A stretch of 64,000 nucleotides of DNA from Pontimicrobium sp. SW4 (GTDB lineage: Bacteria > Bacteroidota > Bacteroidia > Flavobacteriales > Flavobacteriaceae). Both the position numbers and the translations under genes were made by a program. The notes under the pieces are model-generated. The model was not told the DNA's origin and did not search any database. It was given only the letters and a program-made list of their open reading frames with translations. Every line of letters starts with the position of its first letter. The first letter of the stretch is position 1. Positions 7,580 through 16,971 of the stretch are shown piece after piece. Location: positions 248,001 through 312,000 of the forward strand of contig NZ_CP157199.1 in assembly GCF_039954625.1 (NCBI RefSeq), given 5' to 3'.

Positions 7580-8920
7580 TTAAGCACTGAAAATACGTTT
7601 CCAGCTTTTCTTTTTCAGTTGAATATTGGTGCTATTTTCAGTATTGAATTTTGCCACGATTTCTTTTTCATGGAGTTTATAAAACTCAGGATCAAAATTA
7701 GCATCAGCTAAATGTTCTAAGACATATTCAACGGTTCGTTTTTCTGTAAGTGCCTTATCAAAAAAATCATGACGCATTCTAATTCCAAAAGTGTTAATAC
7801 CAATAAGTTCGCGAGTGTTTTTATCAAAACTTATATGAATACATTTTTTACCACTATCGTGTTCCCAATAAAAGCGCGCTTCATTCTCTTTAGGTTGCGC
7901 CCAGACCCAGCCATAAGTTTGATATTCAATATCAAAAAACTTAGCTGAATTGAACCAATGTCCAGGTTTATATTCAATCCGGTTACCACAAATGGTTTGC
8001 GCTATTGTTTCTCCCATCATACGTCCTGCATACCAAACCGCTTCAATTGATCTGCGATTTCCAATGGCTTCATGTTGTTCGGCACAATCGCCAATAGCAT
8101 AAATGTTTGGAATGCTCGTTTCTAAATAACGATTTACTTTAATACCTCTTCCAGTTTCTAAATCTGAATTTTTTAAAAAGGAAATATTAGGAGAAACTCC
8201 AGCTGTTAGTCCAACAACATCGCATAGAATCTCTTCGCCAGTTTCTTTAATAATAACAGATTTCACTTTTCCGTTTTCATCAGATTTGATTTCTTTTAAA
8301 TTTGAAGACAGTCTCAAATCAATACCATTGCTAAGGATTTCTTTGTTAATCATAGCACTTTCTTCAGCAGGTAAAACACCATTCCAGAAACTACTTTCAC
8401 GAACCAAAAAAGTTACAGGAATATGACGAGAATGTAGCATTTCAGCAAGTTCAATACCAATAAGTCCACCACCAGCAATGACAGCGTGTTTACATACTTT
8501 GTTATTTGGTGCATAGATTTCAAGGTTTTCTAAATCTTGCTTGCTGTAAAGTCCTTGAACGCCCTTCAAATCTTGTCCTGGCCAACCAAATTTGTTTGGT
8601 TTACTTCCTGTGGCAATAATGAGTTTGTCATATTGCAAAGAGTCACCTTCGGCAAAATGTAAAGTGTTGTTTTTTGTATCTATGCGATTAACATAAGCTT
8701 TTTTTAAATCGATGCGATTTTTTTTCCAAAACCAATTTTCGTAGGGTTGTGTATGTTCAAATTTCATGTGCCCCATGTACACATACATAAGTGCAGTACG
8801 CGAAAAAAAGTAGTCAGATTCAGCAGAAACAATAGTAATTTTTTTATTAGAACCTTTTCGAATATGTCTAGCAGCAGTCACGCCAGAAATTCCGTTTCCA
8901 ATAATTACAATATGCTCCAT
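7580..8920 (-). CDS. FAD/NAD(P)-dependent oxidoreductase (nitrite reductase-like pyridine nucleotide-disulfide family)
   Basis: A 446-residue flavoprotein. The FAD-binding Rossmann motif GNGISGVTAARHIRK is at residue 8, IIATGSKPNKFG near residue 100 closes the first FAD region, AGGGLIGIELAEML near 150 is the NAD(P)H-binding Rossmann motif, and IYAIGDCAEQ near 270 is the second FAD contact. There is no redox-active CxxC, so it belongs with rubredoxin, ferredoxin or nitrite reductase-type enzymes and not with thioredoxin reductases. It is first in a two-gene unit with the membrane iron-sulfur protein 4 bases downstream, and the two probably form one electron-transfer module. Confidence 0.85.
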   Translation of the reverse strand: MEHIVIIGNGISGVTAARHIRKGSNKKITIVSAESDYFFSRTALMYVYMGHMKFEHTQPYENWFWKKNRIDLKKAYVNRIDTKNNTLHFAEGDSLQYDKLIIATGSKPNKFGWPGQDLKGVQGLYSKQDLENLEIYAPNNKVCKHAVIAGGGLIGIELAEMLHSRHIPVTFLVRESSFWNGVLPAEESAMINKEILSNGIDLRLSSNLKEIKSDENGKVKSVIIKETGEEILCDVVGLTAGVSPNISFLKNSDLETGRGIKVNRYLETSIPNIYAIGDCAEQHEAIGNRRSIEAVWYAGRMMGETIAQTICGNRIEYKPGHWFNSAKFFDIEYQTYGWVWAQPKENEARFYWEHDSGKKCIHISFDKNTRELIGINTFGIRMRHDFFDKALTEKRTVEYVLEHLADANFDPEFYKLHEKEIVAKFNTENSTNIQLKKKSWKRIFSA

Positions 8921-9014
8921 AGTTGTGGTTTAGTTGAAAGGTTTGTCGAACGTTTTGTTAAATCCTTAACTAGATAATTTCAGATTGTTTAAATTTAGAA
9001 ATTAATTAACACTT

Positions 9015-10025
9015 ATGAAGATTCTTTTTCGGCTTTGTTTGATATTGCTTCTATGCTCATGTAGTATGACTACTTACAATGCTCCAAAAATAAATGGAGT
9101 GAGTTTTGTTGCTTCAAGAGATTCAATTTTTGAAAAACACATTCAGCCAGTATTAAATGTTAATGCTAATTATGCAGCTATTATGCCTTTTGGGTTTTTT
9201 AGAGACGTCGAAAATCCTGAGATTATCTACAATACAAATAGACAATGGTTTGGTGAATCAAAATTGGGGGCAAAACAATACATCGAAGCACTACATAAAC
9301 AAGATATTAAAGTTATGATGAAGCCTCATATTTGGATTGGTAGAGGTGATTTTACAGGTCATGTAACTATGTCATCGGAAAACAAATGGCGACAGCTAGA
9401 AGCGTCATATTCAAAATTTATACTTGATTTCGCTGAATTAGCAGAAGAAACAAATGCCGAAATACTTTGTATTGGAACAGAATTAGAAAAATTTATAGAG
9501 CATAGACCAGCTTATTGGCACGAATTAATAAAAAAGATTAAAACTGTTTATAAAGGTAAACTGACGTACGCAGCCAATTGGGATGAATTTAAGCGTACAC
9601 CTTTTTGGGGCGAATTAGATTATATTGGTGTGGATGCCTATTTTCCTGTTAGTGACTCACAAACACCAACTGTTGAAGAATGTTTAGAGGGTTGGAAGGT
9701 TCATAAAACAATTATAAGCGAGCTTTCTGATAAATTTGACAAACCCATTTTATTTACTGAATTTGGATATAGAAGTGTGGATTATTCGGGAAAAGAACCT
9801 TGGAAATCTGACAGAAGTATGAACAGTATAAACATGGAAGCTCAAACAAATACAACAAAGGCATTATTCGATACCTTTTGGCAAGAAGATTGGTTAGCTG
9901 GAGGCTTTGTTTGGAAGTGGTTTCATAACTATGAAAGAAGTGGAGGCGAAGATAATAACCAATTTACACCACAAAATAAACCAGTAGAATCTATTATTAG
10001 AGAACGTTTTAAACTTCAACAATAG
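9015..10025 (+). CDS. GH113-like glycoside hydrolase lipoprotein
   Basis: A 336-residue protein with a lipoprotein signal: short basic start, hydrophobic core LCLILLLCSCS and lipobox cysteines at residues 14 to 16. The mature part is a TIM barrel like family GH113 (beta-mannanase relatives). Candidate catalytic acids are Glu156 in IGTELEKF (acid/base) and Glu249 in LFTEFGYRS (nucleophile), at the ends of strands as expected for clan GH-A; YIGVDAYFP and GGFVWKWFHNY are further family motifs. It stands alone and faces pyruvate carboxylase. Manno-oligosaccharide or related glycan hydrolysis at the outer membrane is likely but not proven. Confidence 0.8.
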   Translation: MKILFRLCLILLLCSCSMTTYNAPKINGVSFVASRDSIFEKHIQPVLNVNANYAAIMPFGFFRDVENPEIIYNTNRQWFGESKLGAKQYIEALHKQDIKVMMKPHIWIGRGDFTGHVTMSSENKWRQLEASYSKFILDFAELAEETNAEILCIGTELEKFIEHRPAYWHELIKKIKTVYKGKLTYAANWDEFKRTPFWGELDYIGVDAYFPVSDSQTPTVEECLEGWKVHKTIISELSDKFDKPILFTEFGYRSVDYSGKEPWKSDRSMNSINMEAQTNTTKALFDTFWQEDWLAGGFVWKWFHNYERSGGEDNNQFTPQNKPVESIIRERFKLQQ

Positions 10026-10043
10026 ATTCTTTTTTAGATATTT

Positions 10044-13000
10044 CTAATCTAGAATAAGAACTAAATCTTCAGAATTTACCATTACTCCAGATTTTAAAAC
10101 TAATTGCTTTATTGTAGCTTCATCTATAGCTGTAATAGTGGTTTCCATTTTCATGGCCTCAATTACAAATAAAGGTTGATTTTTAGCAACTTTTTCACCT
10201 TTCTTCACTAAAATTGTAGACAACATACCTTGTAAAGGCGCTCCAATTTCTTTTGGGTTATTTTTATCAGCTTTAATGTGTTCAACTTTATCAACTTTAA
10301 TTGATTCGTCTTTTATTTGTACACTTCTACCTTGCCCATTTACTTTAAAATATACGGTAACCAGACCATCTTTATTTGGTCTTCCAACAGATTCTAAAGT
10401 AATTAGTAGTGTTTTTCCTTTATCTAATTCTACAGTAATTTCTTCACCTCTTTCCATTCCGTAAAAGAAATTTTTAGTAGGAAGGTTCATTAAATTATCA
10501 TATTTTAAGTGGTTATTAAAAGCATCGGTGAATACTTTTGGATAGAGTCTGTATGATAGGAAATCGGTAATGTCTATAGGTCGTCCTAATCCACTTTCAA
10601 ATACTTTTTTAAAGTATTTATATTCTTCTTCAAAATCAATAGGTTCAATATGTGCATTTGGCCTATCAGTATATGGTTCTTCGTCTTTTAAAATTAATTT
10701 TTGAAGATCTTTTGGAAAACCACCAACAGGTTGTCCTAAATCGCCTTTAAAGAAGCTTACTACAGATTGTGGGAACGAAATAGTATCACCACGTTCTAAA
10801 ACATCTCGAATAGTTAAATTATTACTTACTAAATATTGCGCCATATCTCCAACAACTTTTGAACTAGGCGTTACTTTTACAATATCTCCAAAAAGTAAGT
10901 TCACATCACCATACATTTTGGTTATTTCATGAAAACGATCTTCTAAGCCTAAAGCTTGGGCTTGTGGTTTTAGATTTGAATATTGACCACCAGGTATTTC
11001 ATGTTTAAAAACCTCTCCCGAACCAGCTTTTAAACCAGATTCGAAAGGATAGTAGTATTCTCTTACGGTTTCCCAATAGTTGGAATATTCATTTAAAGAA
11101 TCAATATTCATATTGCTTTCTCTATCACGGAATTTAAGCATTTCTACAACCGAATTAAAATTTGGCTGAGAGGTTAATCCAGATAAACCACCAAGAGCCA
11201 CATCGACAACATCTACGCCAGCTTCAATAGCTTTTAAATAGGTAGCAGATTGAATTGAAGAAGTATCATGTGTATGTAAATGAATAGGAATGTTTATTTC
11301 TTGCTTTAATGCGGATACTAACTCGAAAGCAGCATAAGGTTTTAGTAAACCAGCCATATCTTTAATAGCTAAAATATGTGCACCTGCATTTTCAATATCT
11401 TTTGCAAGTGACGTGTAGTACCTAAGATTGTATTTTGTGTTTTCTGGATTTAAAATATCTCCTGTGTAACATATAGAGCCTTCAGCTAAACCTTGAGTTT
11501 TGTTTCTAACATGCTCTATACAAGGTGCAATGGATTTCATCCAGTTAAGCGAGTCGAAAATTCTAAAAATATCTACACCTTTTTCCCAAGATTGTTCTAC
11601 AAATTTTTCAATTAGATTGTCGGAATAGGCAGTGTAACCAACTCCATTAGAGCCTCTAATTAACATTTGAAGCAATACGTTTGGCATCGCTTTACGTAGT
11701 AATAGAAGACGTTCCCATGGATTTTCTTGTAAAAAACGCATGCAAACATCAAAGGTTGCTCCACCCCAAACTTCCATACTAAAGATGTCTGGATTGTTTT
11801 TTGCATAACCTTCAGCAACTTTTAGCATGTCAAAAGTTCGCATTCTGGTGGCTAATAAACTCTGATGAGCATCTCGCATTGTGGTATCAGTAAAATGAAC
11901 TTTCTTTTCATTTTTTAACCATTGAGAGAATTTATCTGGACCTAATTTGGTCAATAAATCTTTTGTTCCTTCTGGATAGGTTGCATTTGCATCAAACTTT
12001 GGAACAATGGGCTTTACAAATGTTTTTGTAGTGTCTATTTTTTTAACATCAGGATTGCCGTTAACAATAACATTTCCTAAATATGTTACTAACTTTGTAG
12101 CTCTGTTTCTAGGAGCTTTAAAAACAAATAAATCTGGATTTTGCTTGATAAAATTTACGGTGACTTCTCCTTTCCTAAAAGTTTCGTGTTTTAAAATATT
12201 ATCAAGAAAGGGCATATTAGTTTTAACGCCTCTAATTCTAAACTCAGCTAAAGCACGACGCACTTTACGACAAGCACCATCTAAGGTTCTACTGTTTGCA
12301 GTAACTTTTACTAGCATAGAATCAAAAAACGGGGATATAACAGCTCCTTGATATACACTACCAGCATCTAGTCTAATTCCAAAACCAGAAGCACTTCTAT
12401 ATGTTGTAATTTCACCGTAATCTGGTTTAAAATCATTCTGCGGATCTTCAGTAGTAATACGACATTGTAATGCATAACCAGTAACTTTTATTGCTTCTTG
12501 ATTAGTGATTTTTATTTGTTGATCTGACAATTTATAACCACCAGCAATAAACAATTGTGTTTTTACTAAATCTATATTGGTAACTACCTCGGTAACGGTA
12601 TGCTCTACTTGAATACGTGGATTTACTTCTATAAAATAAATAGAGCCATCATCATCAACTAAAAATTCGACTGTACCAATATTATTGTAGTTTACTGCTT
12701 TACATATTTTAATAGCATACTCGTAAAGTGCATCTTTTGTATCTTGTTTTAAGTCGAAAGAAGGGGCAAATTCAATCACTTTTTGATAACGTCGTTGTAC
12801 GGAACAATCGCGCTCAAATAAATGTACTGTACTGCCGTAATTATCGGCAACAATTTGTATTTCAATATGCTTTGGGTTTTCAACAAATTTTTCAAGAAAA
12901 ACGGTATCATCTCCAAAAGCATTTAAGGCTTCACGTTTACTTTCGGTATAAGCATTTTTTAATTCATCAGGCTTTCTTATAACACGCATACCACGTCCAC

Positions 13001-13496
13001 CACCACCAGAGGCAGCTTTAAGCATAATTGGATAGCCGATTTTTTTTGCTTCACTTAAGGCTATTTCAATACTGTTTATAGGTTTTTCATTACTTCTAAT
13101 AATAGGAATATTGTTGGCGACTGCAACTTGTTTTGCAGTAATTTTATCACCTAAAGCTTTTAAAACAGATACTTTAGGACCTATGAAAATAATGTCATTG
13201 TCTTTGCATTTTTGAGCAAATTCAGCATTTTCAGAAAGAAAACCATAACCAGGATGAATAGCGTCTACATTATTTTTTAGTGCTACTGCTATAATAGCAT
13301 CAATGTTTAAATAGGGCTTTAAAGGCTCATTATCTTTTCCAATTTGGTATGATTCATCAGCTTTATATCTATGTAATGAATAGCGATCTTCAAAAGTATA
13401 TACACCAACTGTTTTGACATTAATTTCGGTACAAGCTCTAAAAATTCTGATAGCAATTTCTCCTCTATTAGCGACAAGTACTTTTTTAATTTTCAT
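10044..13496 (-). CDS. pyc: Pyruvate carboxylase
   Basis: A 1150-residue single-chain pyruvate carboxylase that makes oxaloacetate from pyruvate, bicarbonate and ATP. Domains in order: biotin carboxylase (VLVANRGEIAIRIFRA at the start, ATP-grasp loop AASGGGGRGMRV near 160, FLEKFVENPKHIEIQI near 205), carboxyltransferase (DTTMRDAHQSLLATRMRT near 540, HLHTHDTSSIQ near 740), and a C-terminal biotinyl domain with EAMKMETT, biotin-accepting lysine at residue 1116. Length matches the alpha4 form of the enzyme. It is monocistronic, convergent with the GH113 gene at only 18 bases, and has a promoter -7 match upstream. Confidence 0.97.
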   Translation of the reverse strand: MKIKKVLVANRGEIAIRIFRACTEINVKTVGVYTFEDRYSLHRYKADESYQIGKDNEPLKPYLNIDAIIAVALKNNVDAIHPGYGFLSENAEFAQKCKDNDIIFIGPKVSVLKALGDKITAKQVAVANNIPIIRSNEKPINSIEIALSEAKKIGYPIMLKAASGGGGRGMRVIRKPDELKNAYTESKREALNAFGDDTVFLEKFVENPKHIEIQIVADNYGSTVHLFERDCSVQRRYQKVIEFAPSFDLKQDTKDALYEYAIKICKAVNYNNIGTVEFLVDDDGSIYFIEVNPRIQVEHTVTEVVTNIDLVKTQLFIAGGYKLSDQQIKITNQEAIKVTGYALQCRITTEDPQNDFKPDYGEITTYRSASGFGIRLDAGSVYQGAVISPFFDSMLVKVTANSRTLDGACRKVRRALAEFRIRGVKTNMPFLDNILKHETFRKGEVTVNFIKQNPDLFVFKAPRNRATKLVTYLGNVIVNGNPDVKKIDTTKTFVKPIVPKFDANATYPEGTKDLLTKLGPDKFSQWLKNEKKVHFTDTTMRDAHQSLLATRMRTFDMLKVAEGYAKNNPDIFSMEVWGGATFDVCMRFLQENPWERLLLLRKAMPNVLLQMLIRGSNGVGYTAYSDNLIEKFVEQSWEKGVDIFRIFDSLNWMKSIAPCIEHVRNKTQGLAEGSICYTGDILNPENTKYNLRYYTSLAKDIENAGAHILAIKDMAGLLKPYAAFELVSALKQEINIPIHLHTHDTSSIQSATYLKAIEAGVDVVDVALGGLSGLTSQPNFNSVVEMLKFRDRESNMNIDSLNEYSNYWETVREYYYPFESGLKAGSGEVFKHEIPGGQYSNLKPQAQALGLEDRFHEITKMYGDVNLLFGDIVKVTPSSKVVGDMAQYLVSNNLTIRDVLERGDTISFPQSVVSFFKGDLGQPVGGFPKDLQKLILKDEEPYTDRPNAHIEPIDFEEEYKYFKKVFESGLGRPIDITDFLSYRLYPKVFTDAFNNHLKYDNLMNLPTKNFFYGMERGEEITVELDKGKTLLITLESVGRPNKDGLVTVYFKVNGQGRSVQIKDESIKVDKVEHIKADKNNPKEIGAPLQGMLSTILVKKGEKVAKNQPLFVIEAMKMETTITAIDEATIKQLVLKSGVMVNSEDLVLILD

Positions 13497-13527
13497 GTTT
13501 TTTTTGAATTAGTGATTTACTTTTTTG

Positions 13528-13535
13528 CAAAAGTA
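13528..13535 (-). promoter_or_regulatory. Promoter -7 element for pyc
   Basis: The plus strand reads CAAAAGTA, that is TACTTTTG on the minus strand, a perfect TAnnTTTG match about 31 bases upstream of the pyc ATG at 13496. The -33 box is not obvious. Confidence 0.5.
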
Positions 13536-13610
13536 TTAAATGTTAGGGTATTAAATAGTTTTGTATTGTAGGAAATTTCAAAAAAGCAGAAATTGTAAAT
13601 TATATAACAA

Positions 13611-14396
13611 TCATTTTATTTTTTTCGAGTAGTAAATGTGTAGTTCTTCTGCTGAAGCACCAAACCATTTTTTTATATAAATCATCCAAAAGTGGTATTG
13701 TATTTTCCAAATACCATACTTTTCATAACGACGCGCCGAGGTAATTAGTTTTTTATTAATGACTGTAAATTGCTTTCGTTTATAAAGCTCATTAATTAAA
13801 ATGTTGTCTTCATAAATAATATAGTTTTCATCAAAACCACCAATCTCATCAAATAGCGTTTTAGTAATAAACTGACTTTGGTCACCACCTCTACAAGCTC
13901 TCCAACGAAATTGGGTAAGCCAACTAGCTAAGCGTAACCACCAATGGTTATGGTCGAACTGCAATCTAAAACAACCAGAACGATTTCCTTTTACAACTTC
14001 GTTAATGATATGTTGATCAAAATCTTTTGGAGGAAATGAATCGGCATGTAAGAAATATAGAATGTTTCCTGTAGTAATTTTAGAGCCTGTATTCATTTGT
14101 TTGGCTCTGCCTTTTTGAGAGTTTAACAATATAATGTTAGGTCGAGTGTTTTCGCTTTGCGGAAAAGTATCGAGACCTTTTTGGTTTACTTCTCGATAAA
14201 ATTCTTCACTTCGTTCAGAATTACTCGAAGTGATAAAAGGTAAAACTATGTTTTGTGAACCATCAGTACTTCCACCATCAACAACGATAATTTCTGCTAT
14301 ATTTTGCTTTGAAGAATTTTTAATTAGGTGATTAAGCAGTTTTTCAATGGTTTCTGCTTCATTAAGAATAGGAATAATGATTGAAATTTTAGTCAT
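13611..14396 (-). CDS. TIGR04283-type arsenosugar biosynthesis glycosyltransferase with in-frame repeat insertion
   Basis: A 261-residue GT2 glycosyltransferase of the TIGR04283 group, which accompanies ArsM/ArsS genes. Motifs: ISIIIPILNEAETI at the N-terminus, IVVDGGSTDGS near 40, KGRAKQMNTG near 95, FLHADSFPP (metal site) near 115, and RWRACRGGDQ near 170. Residues about 54-86 (NSERSEEFYREV...) come from palindromic repeat DNA inserted between GGSTDGS and KGRAKQMN and are not expected in relatives. It is the last gene of the operon and overlaps the DUF547 gene by 8 bases. It probably adds a sugar or related group during arsenosugar assembly; the exact step is not established. Confidence 0.85.
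   Translation of the reverse strand: MTKISIIIPILNEAETIEKLLNHLIKNSSKQNIAEIIVVDGGSTDGSQNIVLPFITSSNSERSEEFYREVNQKGLDTFPQSENTRPNIILLNSQKGRAKQMNTGSKITTGNILYFLHADSFPPKDFDQHIINEVVKGNRSGCFRLQFDHNHWWLRLASWLTQFRWRACRGGDQSQFITKTLFDEIGGFDENYIIYEDNILINELYKRKQFTVINKKLITSARRYEKYGIWKIQYHFWMIYIKKWFGASAEELHIYYSKKIK
14141..14233. repeat. Palindromic repeat element inside the TIGR04283 gene
   Basis: About 93 bases within the coding sequence carry multicopy-type motifs: TATCGAGA (14168-14175) and TCTCGATA (14191-14198) form a perfect 8-bp inverted repeat, and CTTCACTTCGTTCAGAATTAC (about 14204-14223) matches a repeat frequently seen between genes in this family. The piece keeps the reading frame open. It shares the TCGATACTT core with the repeat cluster in 2842-3000. 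Confidence 0.65.
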
Positions 14397-15162
14397 TCAA
14401 AGCCCAATTGTAATCTTTGTATCGCTTTTTTGTGTTTGGCGAAATGTTTATGTCCGTATATAGGTTTAAGAAATCAATCAAGCTTCCATTTTTGGTAAAG
14501 TCTTTTGAGAACCAATCGAAAATTTTTGAAATTTTAATGCTGTTTTCTGAAATTTCATTTCGGTTTGTATCAGCTAAAAATTCTTTGGTTGCTGTGGTTA
14601 ATTGCTTTTCTAAACCCTCAGCAGTAAAGGCTTTATTTTGTAACTTCGGACAAGAATAAGACGCACACACAATTGCGAAATGAATACGAGGTTCATTCAT
14701 TTTGCGTAAAATATCGTGTTCTATTTCGTCTAAATTATAATTTAAATTAGCTGGTTTCCATAAGCGTTGCTTCCATGGATTTTTAATGTCTTTGATGCTT
14801 TTTATTGGATAATTTCTAATGATTAAATCTACAGTTAAGGCGTTGTAAGCGTTAATCCAAAAGGCTAATTTTTCTTCTTTAGAAATAGTTTTAAAGATAT
14901 CATTGGAATGGAATAATCCTAAAACTTTTATGTATCCTAATAATTTTTTATGTTCAGTCTTAAACGATTTATAATTGACATTTCCATCATCCGAAACGTG
15001 TTTTTGTAATAACTCATCCCATAATAAATGAATCGGACCGGTTCGTTTTGATAGTTCTTGATGAAATTGATTTCCTCTCTCTGATGTGTTCTGAGCTATA
15101 CCTTTATAGAAAAAACTAGAAGATATAATCGTAACAAACACTAGAAAAAATAATCGTCTCAT
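14389..15162 (-). CDS. DUF547 domain protein of the arsenosugar cluster
   Basis: A 257-residue exported protein. The N-terminus (RRLFFLVFVTIISSSFFYKGIAQ) is a signal peptide ending near residue 24. The DUF547 domain follows, with KLAFWINAYNALTV near residue 110, HFAIVCASYSCPKL near 180 and IFDWFSKDF near 230. Cys residues in the CASYSCP motif and the conserved Asn are reminiscent of a papain-like fold, but activity is unknown. It lies between arsM (22 bases upstream) and the TIGR04283 gene (8-base overlap); DUF547 genes are frequent in this cluster, so a role in arsenosugar export or processing outside the cytoplasm is possible. Confidence 0.8.
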   Translation of the reverse strand: MRRLFFLVFVTIISSSFFYKGIAQNTSERGNQFHQELSKRTGPIHLLWDELLQKHVSDDGNVNYKSFKTEHKKLLGYIKVLGLFHSNDIFKTISKEEKLAFWINAYNALTVDLIIRNYPIKSIKDIKNPWKQRLWKPANLNYNLDEIEHDILRKMNEPRIHFAIVCASYSCPKLQNKAFTAEGLEKQLTTATKEFLADTNRNEISENSIKISKIFDWFSKDFTKNGSLIDFLNLYTDINISPNTKKRYKDYNWALND

Positions 15163-15184
15163 TAATAGTTATATTAAATACTAA

Positions 15185-16156
15185 TTAGCAACAACCTCCA
15201 CCATCATAATGGTAAGTTGATTCGCTAATAAAAATATCATCACGATTTAGTGAAGCCAAGGCTCCTGCCGTTTTATCACAAATAGCTAAGGGTTGATTTT
15301 TTAATAAAATATGTCCAGCATTATCATCAATAAAATCATCATCACCAAAATAAATTGCTGCTTTTCCAGTAAACATGCAAGGTCCATCGCTTGGCATTGG
15401 ATCTTTTATAGCAGCAACTTCAATCGATTCAATATAAATTAATTCATCAGTCGCATAATGCTTTGGGTCTAAAATTCGGTAAGGTTTTCTAGCGCGAATT
15501 TCAATGGTTCCAAAACCAGCATCAGTTAGCATTTTTACATACTCTGCAATCGGTAAACTACCACTTAGGCATAAGGCTCGAAGTCTGTCATCATTTCGTA
15601 AATCATCATTCATAGGTTGTTCGCAAGTTGGATCACTCATGACTAAACGTCCATGAGGTTTTAGTACTCGATACATTTCGGCAATGGCTTTTTTTAAATC
15701 ATCAGCTTTAAAAATATTAAACAGACAATTTTGCGCAGCCACATCGATGCTGTTATCTTCAACTGGAAGATGCATTGCGTCACCTTTTTTTAGCTCCACA
15801 AAGTCACTTTTAAACCAAGGATTTAAGGCTTCAGCTTCCACAAAGTTTTTGCGAGAAGCTTCTAACATTTCGTCAACAACATCAACACCAATCACACCAC
15901 CTTTTGTTCTATTGAAATATGAAAACTGGAGTAATTCCATACCTCCACCAACACCAACATAGAGCATTTTAGGGTTGTTGGTCAAATCTCGAGCATGAAC
16001 TGTACTTCCACAACCATAATTCATTTCCTGCATGATGCGTGGAATTTTTAAACCTGGTAATTCCCAAATAGGATTTGTGGTACAACATAAGCCTACATCT
16101 GGAGTTAATGCTGCTTCTTTATATACATCGTGAGTAGTGTCAAGGTAGTTGCTCAT
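15185..16156 (-). CDS. arsM: Arsenite S-adenosylmethionine methyltransferase (arsenosugar type)
   Basis: A 323-residue class I SAM methyltransferase of the arsenosugar-associated ArsM group. The SAM-binding motif is LYVGVGGGMELLQFS near residue 65, followed by GVIGVDVVDEML and ELKKGDAMHLP. Cysteines that could hold arsenite are in GLCCTT (residues 24-25), NYGCGS (near 49), AQNCLF (near 141) and DPTCEQP (near 178). The protein ends GGGCC, a Cys pair at the extreme C-terminus. It would convert arsenite to methyl- and dimethylarsenite, the substrate of ArsS. It lies 2 bases from the phosphorylase gene in the operon. Confidence 0.9.
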   Translation of the reverse strand: MSNYLDTTHDVYKEAALTPDVGLCCTTNPIWELPGLKIPRIMQEMNYGCGSTVHARDLTNNPKMLYVGVGGGMELLQFSYFNRTKGGVIGVDVVDEMLEASRKNFVEAEALNPWFKSDFVELKKGDAMHLPVEDNSIDVAAQNCLFNIFKADDLKKAIAEMYRVLKPHGRLVMSDPTCEQPMNDDLRNDDRLRALCLSGSLPIAEYVKMLTDAGFGTIEIRARKPYRILDPKHYATDELIYIESIEVAAIKDPMPSDGPCMFTGKAAIYFGDDDFIDDNAGHILLKNQPLAICDKTAGALASLNRDDIFISESTYHYDGGGCC

Positions 16157-16158
16157 AA

Positions 16159-16971
16159 CTATAAGGTCTTAATAAGTTCTTTAAATAAAGTAATCATTTC
16201 TGGTTCGGCTTTATTAGCCATAGCAATGATTTCTTCAATATTTACTGGTTTTAGATTATCTGGGTCGCATTCATCTGTTAAAACTGACACAGCAGCTGCT
16301 TTTAATTTTAAATGATTAGCCACAATGATTTCTGGAACAGTACTCATTCCTACAGCATCTGCACCAATTATTTTAAGCATTCTGTATTCTGCTCTGGTTT
16401 CCAACTGAGGTCCAACCATTGATGCATACACACCTTTATGAAGCTTGATGTTGTGGTTTTTTGCAATGGATTCAATCTTTTTATTGATTTCTAAATCATA
16501 AGGTGCACTCATATCGGCAAAACGTTCTCCTAATTGTGAAACACCTTTAAATGCCAAAGGAGAACTGCCTTGTAAGTTGATGTGGTCATCAATGAGCATT
16601 AATTCTCCTTTTTTGAAATTCAAATTGATTGCACCAGAAGCGTTTGAAACTAATAAGGTGTGAATCCCCAATTTTTCCATAATGCGAACAGGATACGTTA
16701 CATCTTGAAGCGAGTAACCTTCATAAACATGAAAACGTCCCTGCATAATCACGACCTTTTTACCTTCCAAAATACCATAAATCAATTTTCCTTTATGAAA
16801 TTCAACAGTGGCAGTTGGGAAGTAAGGTATGTGGTTATAACTTGCTTCTTTTAAGACTTCAACTTCATCAATTAATTGTCCTAAACCAGTGCCTAGAATG
16901 ATGCCTATTTCTGGTTTTTCGAATCCTTTTTCTATTAAGTATTCGGTTGTTTTTTCTATTTGTTTGATCAT
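16159..16971 (-). CDS. Purine-nucleoside phosphorylase (arsenosugar operon copy)
   Basis: A 270-residue enzyme of the trimeric PNP/MTAP family. Motifs: phosphate-binding IILGTGLGQL near residue 23, FHVYEGY near 80, LVSNASGAINL near 105, GPQLETRAEYRML near 185 and GADAVGMSTVPEI near 202, where the Glu and later Asn bind the purine. In this operon it would remove adenine from the 5'-dimethylarsinoyl-deoxyadenosine made by ArsS, leaving a ribose 1-phosphate arsenical for the glycosyltransferases. It overlaps the TIGR04282 gene by 4 bases (ATGA), so it is translationally coupled. A general purine salvage role cannot be excluded. Confidence 0.88.
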   Translation of the reverse strand: MIKQIEKTTEYLIEKGFEKPEIGIILGTGLGQLIDEVEVLKEASYNHIPYFPTATVEFHKGKLIYGILEGKKVVIMQGRFHVYEGYSLQDVTYPVRIMEKLGIHTLLVSNASGAINLNFKKGELMLIDDHINLQGSSPLAFKGVSQLGERFADMSAPYDLEINKKIESIAKNHNIKLHKGVYASMVGPQLETRAEYRMLKIIGADAVGMSTVPEIIVANHLKLKAAAVSVLTDECDPDNLKPVNIEEIIAMANKAEPEMITLFKELIKTL

